In this document: in pieces, positions 15,151 through 22,896 of the stretch
Layout: each line of letters begins with the position of its first letter
How positions within the stretch are numbered: the first letter of the stretch is position 1
Source of the DNA: an uncultured Muribaculaceae bacterium
Lineage (GTDB): Bacteria > Bacteroidota > Bacteroidia > Bacteroidales > Muribaculaceae
Reading direction: 5' to 3'
Assembly: GCA_910587475.1 (NCBI GenBank)
Contig: CAJUMR010000016.1
Span: 1 to 55,977, forward strand
DNA: 55,977 bases
Made by a program: the position numbers and the translations under genes
Notes under the pieces: model-generated
What the model was told of the DNA's origin: nothing
The model's database searches: none
What the model saw: only the letters and a program-made list of their open reading frames with translations

Positions 15151-16014
15151 ATGATCAAACGATTTGCATCGATCTTTCTTATCACCCTCTCACTTACAAC
15201 CGTATGCTGCAAAAATGCCGACAAGAGCCAAGACGAGCAAAAGCCACGGCTCACCGTCAGCATCGAGCCTCTGCGCAATATTGTCGAACAAATTGCGGGA
15301 GATGACTACGATGTCGTCACGGTTCTTGACAAAGGTTCGAACCCCGAAACATTCGAGCCATCGATGTCGAGACGTGCGGCTGTCGACAAGAGCGAGTTGT
15401 TTGTCACTGTCGGAGCTTTCCAATTTGAAGAAGCGCTTGCCGAATCGTCGGCCGGAAAGACCGAAACCATCGATGCGTCGGAAGGCATCGAACGGTTATA
15501 TGGCACCCACAGCCATGATCACGGCGATTGCAGCGGAGGCGCAGATCCACACACATGGACATCAGCTAAAAATGCCAAGGCCATGGCTAAAAATGTTGCG
15601 GCCGCGCTGCAACGTATCAATCCTGGCAAACACGATGAATATGGCAAAGCACTCGGGCGGCTGCTGTCACGGATTGACTCTCTCGACATCAAGATCGCAG
15701 AGCAGCTCGCCGGAGCGCCGCAGCGGGCATTCGCGATATGGCATCCTTCGCTGAGCTACTATGCCCGCGACTATGGTCTCGAGCAAATCGCCGTCGGCGA
15801 GGAAAGCAAGGAGATATCGCCGCGCCGGCTTAAAGAGATCATCGAACATGCGGCAGGCCACGATGTCAGAGTGTTCTTCTTCCAAAAAGAATTTGATTCG
15901 CGACAAGCAAAGTCAATCAATGATCAAATCGGCAGCCGGCTTGTAACCATCGATCCGCTTGCCTATGACTGGATGTCGCAATTAGAAACCATCGCTAATG
16001 AACTGTCAAGATAA
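15151..16014 (+). CDS. znuA: Zinc ABC transporter substrate-binding lipoprotein
   Basis: A 287-residue TroA/ZnuA-type metal-binding protein that captures Zn(II) (or Mn) outside the cytoplasm. The signal peptide ends in a lipobox at VCCK (Cys19 or Cys20). The short His/Asp-rich loop THSHDHGDCSGGADPHTW contains the typical metal-capture segment and the PHxW ligand. AFAIWHPSLSYYARDYGL supplies the second conserved histidine and EFDSRQAKSI the linker to the last lobe. It is the first gene of a three-gene unit and overlaps znuC by 17 bp. The loop is shorter than in proteobacterial ZnuA, as is usual in Bacteroidetes. Confidence 0.9.
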   Translation: MIKRFASIFLITLSLTTVCCKNADKSQDEQKPRLTVSIEPLRNIVEQIAGDDYDVVTVLDKGSNPETFEPSMSRRAAVDKSELFVTVGAFQFEEALAESSAGKTETIDASEGIERLYGTHSHDHGDCSGGADPHTWTSAKNAKAMAKNVAAALQRINPGKHDEYGKALGRLLSRIDSLDIKIAEQLAGAPQRAFAIWHPSLSYYARDYGLEQIAVGEESKEISPRRLKEIIEHAAGHDVRVFFFQKEFDSRQAKSINDQIGSRLVTIDPLAYDWMSQLETIANELSR

Positions 16015-16693
16015 CTCCAAACCAACAAAACTCATATCGCTCAACGACATATCGATTGAGCGCGAAGGGCGCATGGTGCTGTCGGACGTGAGCATCAATG
16101 TCAACGACGGAGATTTCATAGCTATCACCGGTCCTAACGGCGGTGGCAAAACGACTCTGCTACGCATAATGCTGAAACTGCTCAAGCCTGACCGCGGGAG
16201 CGTTACATATCATGATGGCAAACATGGAGTGCTGCGCATCGGATATCTCCCTCAAAAAAATACAATCGACTCACACTTTCCGATTACAGTCCGAGAAGTG
16301 ATTGCATCGGGCTTATTGGGAGTCAAGAATATCACGCCGGAGCGCCGGGAGAAAAAAATCGAAGAAACGCTCGCGCTTGTCGACATGGCCGATCACGCCG
16401 ACCATGCAATCGGCGCACTTTCGGGCGGCCAGTTGCAGCGCGCACTGCTCGGCCGGGCCATCATTTCTGACCCCGAACTGCTTGTGCTCGACGAACCACT
16501 GAGTTATATCGACAAGCGCTTCGAGGCACATTTTTATGAAATAATCTCAAAACTAAAACATTCTACAACTATCGTGCTTGTTTCGCATGAGATGACCACG
16601 ATTGCCGAAATGGCTAACCGCCACCTCATTGTCGACCATAGTCTGCACGAGTGCACCGCTCATCATCATTACATACGAAGTGAATGTCAATGA
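15998..16693 (+). CDS. znuC: Zinc ABC transporter ATP-binding protein
   Basis: A 231-residue ABC ATPase of the metal-uptake class that would energise import of the ZnuA-bound metal. Walker A is GPNGGGKTT, the Q-loop is IGYLPQKNTID, the signature is LSGGQLQR, Walker B is ELLVLDEP and the switch histidine is in VSHEMTT. The C-terminus is His-rich (ECTAHHHYIRSE), possibly metal-sensing. It overlaps znuA upstream and shares ATGA with the MFS gene downstream. The expected permease gene znuB is not next to it: the following gene encodes an MFS transporter instead. Confidence 0.92.
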   Translation: MNCQDNSKPTKLISLNDISIEREGRMVLSDVSINVNDGDFIAITGPNGGGKTTLLRIMLKLLKPDRGSVTYHDGKHGVLRIGYLPQKNTIDSHFPITVREVIASGLLGVKNITPERREKKIEETLALVDMADHADHAIGALSGGQLQRALLGRAIISDPELLVLDEPLSYIDKRFEAHFYEIISKLKHSTTIVLVSHEMTTIAEMANRHLIVDHSLHECTAHHHYIRSECQ

Positions 16694-17904
16694 CAGGATT
16701 TGTTCAGAAATTACGCCGGATCAGTTCAACGCCGGCATTTCCGGTTCTGCTGGCGCTCAGCGCGTCGCATTGTCTTAACGATCTCCTCCAGTCGGTCATC
16801 ACCGCAGTGTATCCTATGCTCAAAAGCGATCTTCACCTGAGTTTCGCACAGATAGGATTGATCACACTTGTCTACCAAATGGCAGCCTCAATCTTTCAGC
16901 CAATTGTTGGATATGTGTTCGACAAACGGCCCTTTGTGTGGAGTCTGCCAGCGGGTATGATCAGCACATCGGCCGGCATAGTGCTGTTTGCATGCTCGCC
17001 GTCGCTCAACGGAATATTGGTAGCTGTGTTTCTGGTCGGAATAGGATCTGCGACGCTTCATCCGGAGGCGAGCCGCATCACCTCCCTCGCCGGACATGAA
17101 CGCAGAGGTTTCGCCCAGTCGGTGTTTCAGGTCGGAGGCAACTTCGGAGGGTCGATCGGCCCGTTGCTTGTAGCATTGATCGTAGCTCCGCACGACAGGC
17201 GCTATGTGCTCTGGTTTCTCATTTTTGCGGCAATGTGTTTCATGGCCATGCGCCCGATCTGCTGATGGTACGGAGCATATCTTAAGGATAGAGCTGTAAA
17301 CAAAACGACGGCAAACAAGCACTTGACCCTGCCATTGTCAAAGGCCAAGACAAGCTTCGCCATAGGCATAATCGTCGTCCTGATCTTCTCTAAATATATC
17401 TATATGGCGTGTATGTCAAGCTACTTCACGTTCTATCTGATCGATAAATTCGGAGTCAGCACATCGGCATCACAGATCTACCTTTTTGTATTCGTGGTGT
17501 CGACGGCTGCCGGGACACTCGTCGGCGGCCCATTCGGCGACAAATACGGCCGAAAGGCTGTAATCTGGGTTTCGATACTCGGCAGTGCGCCATTCAGCCT
17601 GTTGCTACCGCATGTGCCGTTGGCTCTTGCATCGGCAATGAGTTTTTGCTCCGGCTTCATGCTGTCGTCGGCATTCCCGTCGATCCTGCTCTATGCCCAG
17701 GAGCTTCTCCCTACCCGTCTCGGCATGATCTCCGGACTATTCTTCGGTTTTGCATTCGGGGTCGGAGGTATTGTATCGGCAGCACTCGGAGGCTTTGCCG
17801 ACAAGTACGGCATTGAACCGGTATTTAATTTCTGTACCTATACTCCGCTGCTCGGCGCCGTAGCGGCTTTCCTTCCTGATCTTAAAAAGAAGCAGAAGCA
17901 CTGA
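16690..17904 (+). pseudogene. Fsr-type MFS transporter interrupted by one in-frame TGA
   Basis: Repaired, this is a protein of about 404 residues with 12 membrane helices, resembling the fosmidomycin-resistance (Fsr) MFS group. SASHCLNDLLQSVITAVYPM at the start and the motif GPFGDKYGRKAV in the second half are characteristic. The frame ends at TGA 17263-17265 after FMAMRPIC and resumes in the same frame with WYGAYLKDRAVNK. A single C-to-T change (CGA to TGA) explains it. The downstream half has only a TTG (17323) as possible restart. The ATG at 16690 overlaps the znuC stop; another ATG lies at 16684. Both halves are otherwise well conserved, so the lesion is recent or a sequencing error. Confidence 0.85.
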
Positions 17905-17940
17905 TCTGCGGGAATAATGTTATTGATGCAACAAGCATGT

Positions 17941-17989
17941 CAATAAACAGCGACAGCCTTGCGGATTGCAAGGCTGTCGCTGTTTATTG
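17941..17989. terminator. Strong bidirectional terminator between the MFS gene and ftsH
   Basis: A perfect 22-bp inverted repeat (17941-17962 and 17968-17989) with loop GGATT. The outer part is AT-rich, giving a U-rich tail on either strand. The two flanking genes converge on it. Confidence 0.9.
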
Positions 17990-18009
17990 GATAGACACTT
18001 AAGACGGTG

Positions 18010-20082
18010 TCAACCGTTGTAAGGAGGTGGTGTAGGATCATCTTCATTTTTTTTATCATCAGACGTTTCGCCGCCGTTATCTTCATGCGATGCTGCATCT
18101 TCGGCTTCCACGTCCTCCACCGGGCTGTCGTCGGAATTCTGCTCGTTGGCTCTCGATGCAAATATCTCGTCGGTGCGCGATGTCCATGGACGCTTACCGA
18201 ATATGCGCTCGACATCTTCTGTGAAAATCACTTCCCTTGAGATCAATGTGTCGGCAAGATCGCCATGTCCTTTGGCATGCTCAAGCAGAATGGCCTTTGC
18301 CCGTTCATATTGCTCGGATATAATTCTCGAAACCTCTTCATCGATGATCTTTGCTCGTTCGTCGCTATAAGGCTTGGAGAAGCCATAGTCCTGACCCGAT
18401 GAATCGTAGTAACACAAGTTAGGTAATTTGTCACTCATGCCGTAATATACAACCATCGCATATGCCTGCTTGGTTACACGTTCCAGGTCGTTGGCCGCTC
18501 CTGTCGATATACGCCCGAGGAAGAGTTCCTCAGCAGCCCGTCCGCCCAATGTCGAACACATTTCATCGAGCAATGCCTGTGAAGGGGTGATCTGACGCTC
18601 TTCGGGCAGATACCATGCTGCTCCGAGAGCTTTACCACGCGGCACGATGGTCACTTTGATCAGAGGATTGGCATAACGGAGATGCCACGACACTGTAGCA
18701 TGGCCTGCTTCATGGACGGCGATAGCTCGTTTTTCCTCGTCGGTAGTAATTTTCGACCGTTTTTCAAGGCCTCCGATGATGCGGTCAACAGCAGCAGAGA
18801 AATCATCCTTGCCTACACTTGTGCGGTTGTTGCGCGCCGCAATTAGCGCTGCTTCATTACAAACGTTGGCAATCTCAGCTCCAGAAAAGCCTGGTGTCTG
18901 ACGGGCAAGAAGCTCAATGTCGAGAGTATCGTCGATCTTGATATTGCGCAGATGAACCTTGAATATCGCCACGCGATCGTTGAGGTCGGGGAGATCGACA
19001 TAGATCTGTCGGTCGAAGCGGCCAGCTCTCAGAAGAGCTTTGTCGAGTATGTCGGCTCGGTTTGTAGCGGCCAATATGATTACACCGCTATTGCTGCCGA
19101 AACCATCCATTTCTGTCAGGAGCTGGTTGAGGGTGTTCTCACGTTCGTCATTTGAACCCATGTTGGGATTGCGGCCACGGGCTCTACCGACAGCATCGAT
19201 TTCGTCGATGAATACGATACATGGTGCTTTTTCCTTGGCCTGACGGAAGAGATCGCGCACTCGTGAAGCTCCGACGCCGACAAACATTTCGACGAAATCA
19301 CTACCCGACATTGAGAAGAACGGCACATTGGCTTCTCCGGCCACAGCTTTAGCCAGAAGGGTTTTACCTGTTCCGGGAGGGCCTACAAGAAGAGCACCTT
19401 TGGGTATTTTACCGCCAAGATCGGTATATCGTTTGGGATTTCGGAGAAATTCGACAATTTCTTCGATCTCTGTCTTTGCTTCCGAGAGTCCGGCAACATC
19501 TTTAAATGTCACCTTTACAGCGTTGTCCTTATCGAAAAGCATCGCTTTTGACTTACCGACAGAGAACACGCCTCCACCGCCTCCGGCACCGCCGCCTCCC
19601 GACATGCGCTTCATAATGAAGAACCAGAAGAAAATCATCAGCAAGATCGGTCCGAAAGTCCAGAACAGCGAACTGAACTGTCCACTTTTCTCGAATTTCA
19701 CTTCACCGGTGAATGCTCCGGTCGCACGCCATTCATCGATCTTTGAGTCAAGCTTGTCGGCTGAAGGTATGTCGGTGATTATTTTGGCAACAAGTCCCTG
19801 ACCGGGCGTGAACTGACGCTGATGGAACAATGCTGATGCCAAGGAATCCGATAGATAGCCCTCGGCCTCTTTCTTGTCTGAATAGACGATTATCTTCACG
19901 ATGCCGTGATCCTGCTCGACATATCGCTCGAAGTCAGAGTAGCTGACATCTTTGGTGATGGAGTTATCGTCGAGATAGTAAACACCTGCGATAAACAGGA
20001 TTACAATGGCATACATCCAGTACATACTGAATTTGAAGCCTTTTTTATTCGGTTGATTGGGCGACATATTGGGTAAAGGCAT
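18010..20082 (-). CDS. ftsH: ATP-dependent zinc metalloprotease FtsH
   Basis: A membrane-bound AAA+ protease that degrades misfolded and short-lived membrane and cytosolic proteins; 690 residues, normal length. Two membrane helices flank a periplasmic domain (about 20-37 and 138-157). The Gly-rich linker SGGGGAGGGGGVF precedes the AAA+ domain. Walker A GPPGTGKT spans 234-241, and the second-region motif LLRAGRFDRQIYVDLPD follows. The zinc site HEAGH is at 457-461. The C-terminal tail is long, acidic and Asp/Glu/Ser-rich, a common variable feature. It is the second gene after rsfS, 32 bp apart, and ends at the strong terminator. Confidence 0.97.
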   Translation of the reverse strand: MPLPNMSPNQPNKKGFKFSMYWMYAIVILFIAGVYYLDDNSITKDVSYSDFERYVEQDHGIVKIIVYSDKKEAEGYLSDSLASALFHQRQFTPGQGLVAKIITDIPSADKLDSKIDEWRATGAFTGEVKFEKSGQFSSLFWTFGPILLMIFFWFFIMKRMSGGGGAGGGGGVFSVGKSKAMLFDKDNAVKVTFKDVAGLSEAKTEIEEIVEFLRNPKRYTDLGGKIPKGALLVGPPGTGKTLLAKAVAGEANVPFFSMSGSDFVEMFVGVGASRVRDLFRQAKEKAPCIVFIDEIDAVGRARGRNPNMGSNDERENTLNQLLTEMDGFGSNSGVIILAATNRADILDKALLRAGRFDRQIYVDLPDLNDRVAIFKVHLRNIKIDDTLDIELLARQTPGFSGAEIANVCNEAALIAARNNRTSVGKDDFSAAVDRIIGGLEKRSKITTDEEKRAIAVHEAGHATVSWHLRYANPLIKVTIVPRGKALGAAWYLPEERQITPSQALLDEMCSTLGGRAAEELFLGRISTGAANDLERVTKQAYAMVVYYGMSDKLPNLCYYDSSGQDYGFSKPYSDERAKIIDEEVSRIISEQYERAKAILLEHAKGHGDLADTLISREVIFTEDVERIFGKRPWTSRTDEIFASRANEQNSDDSPVEDVEAEDAASHEDNGGETSDDKKNEDDPTPPPYNG

Positions 20083-20114
20083 ATTGTCTGTATTATTTCT
20101 AAGTGCTATGTATT

Positions 20115-20474
20115 TTAATCGAGATCGGGAACGTCAGTAATCACTGCATCGCTCCACAGTTCTTCGAGATTGTAGCGGCTACGCGCCTCGGGAACAAATA
20201 TATGGACAAGAGTGTCTCCGTAATCGATCACAATCCATTCGGAATTAGTGTATCCGTCATAATTGTACGGTTTTACTGACGATTTGTCCTGTACATATTC
20301 CCTTACGCTGTCGGCTATCGCACCTACCTGCATCGTCGAAGTTCCTTCTGCAATGATGAAATGCGAAGCTGCCGCCGACTCGATATCTGACATATCGACA
20401 AGCGTGATGTTGCGACCTTTACGTTCTTGAATACCCTCGATTATAAGCTGTTGTAATGAATTTGTCTTAGTCAT
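20115..20474 (-). CDS. rsfS: Ribosomal silencing factor RsfS
   Basis: A 119-residue RsfS/Iojap protein that binds ribosomal protein uL14 and blocks subunit joining when nutrients are scarce. Conserved elements are SHFIIAEGTSTMQVGAIADS, the YDGYTNSEWIVIDYGDTLVH region and the C-terminal YNLEELWSDA. Length and motifs are normal. It heads the rsfS-ftsH unit, a neighbourhood shared with other Bacteroidales. The promoter box lies at 20522-20515. Confidence 0.95.
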   Translation of the reverse strand: MTKTNSLQQLIIEGIQERKGRNITLVDMSDIESAAASHFIIAEGTSTMQVGAIADSVREYVQDKSSVKPYNYDGYTNSEWIVIDYGDTLVHIFVPEARSRYNLEELWSDAVITDVPDLD

Positions 20475-20514
20475 TGATAGTTATAAACCTATTATATTGA
20501 AAAGCAAATTTAAT

Positions 20515-20522
20515 GAATTATT
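20515..20522 (-). promoter_or_regulatory. -7 promoter box of the rsfS-ftsH unit
   Basis: TAAATTTG on the minus strand, a perfect TAnnTTTG box, 40 bases before the rsfS ATG. Confidence 0.6.
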
Positions 20523-20606
20523 TTGAGATAATGCGGTCTGAATGCCGCGTTTCACTTTTATTAGTATAACAAGTTATCTCGATAAAAGATCAAAGCCCCG
20601 CGTCAT

Positions 20607-20631
20607 AGGCGCAGTTTCATAGACCGCGCCT
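20607..20631. repeat. Hairpin element AGGCGC ... GCGCCT beside the permease gene
   Basis: AGGCGC (20607-20612) pairs with GCGCCT (20626-20631), with a further GTTT/AGAC pairing inside. It lies one base past the permease stop codon. Its first 19 bases resemble the element at 12591-12609. Confidence 0.45.
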
Positions 20632-20632
20632 C

Positions 20633-21883
20633 CTATTCATAGCGCATACTCTCGGTAGCGTCGATACGTGCGGCCGAACGCGCCGGGACAAACAATATCA
20701 GCCAGGCGACCAGAATGACCCCGAGATTGAGCAAAAGCATCGGCCCCGGCTCGACCTCGATCGGTACAACGTCGAGATAGTACATCTGTGGATCGAGTTT
20801 GAGCAGGCCCGTATATGACTGAAGCATACATATGCCCAGACCGAATACATTTCCGACAATCATTCCCATGACAGCAAGCCTCATGCCTATATTGACAAAC
20901 AATCGCGTCAGCCATCGACGGGAAGCACCAATCGATTTCAGTATGCCGATGGCCGGGATGCGGTCGAGAATGATCATGTACAGACTTGAAATCAGAGTGA
21001 ACAACGCCACACACAGCATCAGAACAAAGATCACCACAATGTTGGTGTCGAGCAGCGACAGCCAGTTGAAATAGATCGCCCCACTCTGCTTGACTGTTGT
21101 AACGGGATAAAATTTGTCAAGATCGCCGGCGCTGAATGCATCGGTCAGTCGCTGCTGCAAGGCTATGCCCTGCAGATCTATATCATCAACAGACAGACCT
21201 CCGATCTCGATGAGAGTGCCTCCGTCACTGTCGGCACCTATAAGTTTCTGAAGTAATGAAACCGGTGCATAGGCCACGGTCTTGTCATACTCTGTCAGAT
21301 TAGACTTATAAATGCCGGCAATGCCAACCTTGCGCGTCTTGACCGAACCATCGATAAAGAAGTAAGCATAGATGTTGTCTCCAATATTCAACTTCAACCC
21401 ACTTGCCACGGGTGCCGACACAACTATTTTGTCTGAATTTTCCTCGAGGCTGTAATCGGGGAAAATACCTTCGACAATATTCTCTTTTTCAAAACTAAGA
21501 TCATGAGCCTCGTCATGGCCGACGAACAGGATTGCAGCAAAATCGTCGTCAGTCTTTAACATCGCAGGCAAGTGGACGGTGACAGAGGGCGACAGATCGA
21601 TGCGGCCGTTATCCGTTATATACTCCATTAAATCAGGAGTCAGTCTGATCATGTCATCCTGCTCTCCTGAGACTCCATCGTAAGGGCATGCAATTGTGAT
21701 CTGAGAGTCAAACCCTGTGATTTTCCTTGTTATTTCGGATTTAAAGCCCGATACGACAGCGAGTGTTATCTCCATCACCATTACCGCAAGGGCGACACCG
21801 GCAACGGCAATCACTGCCCCTGCCGAATTGCTGTCGCCTGACGACAGCCGCATCCGGTTTGAAATCCAAAACGCCGTTTTCAT
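20633..21883 (-). CDS. LolC/LolE-type ABC transporter permease (FtsX-like domain)
   Basis: A 416-residue inner-membrane protein with four membrane helices: one near the N-terminus (about 22-45) and three in the C-terminal FtsX domain (about 275-400), around a large periplasmic domain. The start MKTAFWISNRMRLSSGDSNS and the block MVMEITLAVVSGFKSEITRK match LolC/E proteins, which extract lipoproteins from the inner membrane. ILDRIPAIGILKSIGASRRW is the FtsX-type coupling helix, and the end SAARIDATESMRYE is typical. No LolD ATPase is adjacent, so the ATPase must be encoded elsewhere. Related macrolide-export permeases are less likely. Confidence 0.88.
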   Translation of the reverse strand: MKTAFWISNRMRLSSGDSNSAGAVIAVAGVALAVMVMEITLAVVSGFKSEITRKITGFDSQITIACPYDGVSGEQDDMIRLTPDLMEYITDNGRIDLSPSVTVHLPAMLKTDDDFAAILFVGHDEAHDLSFEKENIVEGIFPDYSLEENSDKIVVSAPVASGLKLNIGDNIYAYFFIDGSVKTRKVGIAGIYKSNLTEYDKTVAYAPVSLLQKLIGADSDGGTLIEIGGLSVDDIDLQGIALQQRLTDAFSAGDLDKFYPVTTVKQSGAIYFNWLSLLDTNIVVIFVLMLCVALFTLISSLYMIILDRIPAIGILKSIGASRRWLTRLFVNIGMRLAVMGMIVGNVFGLGICMLQSYTGLLKLDPQMYYLDVVPIEVEPGPMLLLNLGVILVAWLILFVPARSAARIDATESMRYE

Positions 21884-22535
21884 AATTCCTTATGGTGAAA
21901 CATCAGTTAATTACTATGATAATAATTTAACGTGAGCTCGATGAAAATTAAATGATTGAAAATTTGACAAATAGCGCTAAAAGCATTAAATTAAAACAAA
22001 TACTCTTATCACTATGCTCACCGAGGACAAAGTTATTGAAATTTTCGTAATGGCGGATGAATTCTGCAAGATTTTTAACGCAATACTCTGCCATCGTAGT
22101 TTTGACAGGCTCAAAGTTGGAAGGTAACGTGATCACCCCCACGATTGCAGGATGTCACAGGGGGGGAGGAGATTATCGTCATCATGATCATGCTCCATAC
22201 CTCAAACCACAAGTGTCTCAAATACTTTCACTTGAATGAGATTTGTGTCAGACACCATCATCTGTTCCCTCACACCATTTCATACAATCGGTTTACAGAA
22301 TTAGTAAAAAATCAACTGTGGTACAGCTTGTAATCTTCAACATGAAGCGTCTGCATGGGAAGTGTACCAGAATCAGTTTCGTGGACAGCACGTTGCTGAG
22401 AGTATGCAGGAACCAACGTATCCACATGCACAAGGCGTTCGAGGGGATAGCGCAGCGCGGCAGATGTTTCCTGCGGTTTTTACGGGTTCAAACTGCACCT
22501 TATCTGCAACGATAAAGGCGAGATAATTTCTCAAG

Positions 22536-22572
22536 AAATGTTTCACCACTTGGTGAAACTGGTGAAACATTT
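22536..22572. repeat. Nested inverted repeats of the GTTTCACC/GGTGAAAC type
   Basis: AAATGTTTCACC (22536-22547) can pair with GGTGAAACATTT (22561-22572, 12 bp). Alternatively TTTCACCA (22541-22548) can pair with TGGTGAAA (22551-22558). The 5' arm is shared, so the two stems exclude each other. Confidence 0.6.
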
Positions 22573-22653
22573 GCCCCCAATATTCAAAAAAGTCCAAAAA
22601 AAGTCCCCCAAAAGTCGAAAATTTGGAGGACAATCGATTAGGTTGTATATAAG

Positions 22654-22701
22654 AAAACCACTAAAATTAGACGCTTCAAACATCTGATTGTCAGTGGTTT
22701 T
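22654..22701 (-). terminator. Terminator downstream of tRNA-Pro
   Basis: AAAACCACT (22654-22662) and AGTGGTTTT (22693-22701) form a 9-bp stem with a 30-nt loop just past the tRNA 3' end. On the minus strand the stem ends in TTTT followed by CTTATA. Confidence 0.5.
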
Positions 22702-22709
22702 ATTGTTAG

Positions 22710-22783
22710 TCGGGGTGACAGGATTCGAACCTGCGACCACCTGGTCCCAAACCAGGTGCGCTACCGGACTGCGCTACGCCCCG
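22710..22783 (-). tRNA. tRNA-Pro (anticodon UGG)
   Basis: The minus strand folds into a full cloverleaf. The 5' acceptor arm is CGGGGCG, the D arm holds GTAGCGCAGTCCGGTAGCGC, the anticodon stem is CCTGG/CCAGG around loop TTTGGGA with anticodon TGG, and the T arm contains GGTTCGAATCC. The 3' CCA is not encoded. A promoter box lies 37 bases upstream. Confidence 0.97.
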
Positions 22784-22820
22784 AAACCCATGCAGATACT
22801 TGTATCTCACATTTGCAGTG

Positions 22821-22828
22821 CAAAGGTA
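22821..22828 (-). promoter_or_regulatory. -7 promoter box of tRNA-Pro
   Basis: TACCTTTG on the minus strand, a perfect TAnnTTTG box, 37 bases before the tRNA 5' end. Confidence 0.6.
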
Positions 22829-22896
22829 GAGATAATTTTCAATATACGCAATAGTTTCGGAGCAGTAAGGCTTCATTATCTAACCCACATGATTAG

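Larger units (their letters stand above)
21884..22709. other. Gene-poor stretch between the permease gene and tRNA-Pro
   Basis: No convincing gene in about 820 bp. Two minus-strand frames look like relics: about 22142-21948 (LPSNFEPVKTTMAEYCVKNL) and about 22633-22373. They share the peptide FEPVKT coded by synonymous codons (tttgagcctgtcaaaact versus tttgaacccgtaaaaacc). The stretch also has a run of seven G's (about 22160), nested hairpins at 22536-22572 and the tRNA terminator. It may be the scar of a lost element next to the tRNA. Confidence 0.4.

Noticed and set aside
17263..17265. TGA in the MFS gene as selenocysteine
   Set aside because: No selenoprotein family is involved, and the neighbouring residues point to a mutated arginine codon.
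17323..17904. Second half of the MFS transporter as a separate gene from a TTG
   Set aside because: It begins in the middle of the transporter in the same frame; a nonsense mutation explains it better.
22373..22633. 86-codon minus-strand frame near tRNA-Pro as an intact gene
   Set aside because: Cys/Pro-rich end without family likeness; treated as a relic frame only.
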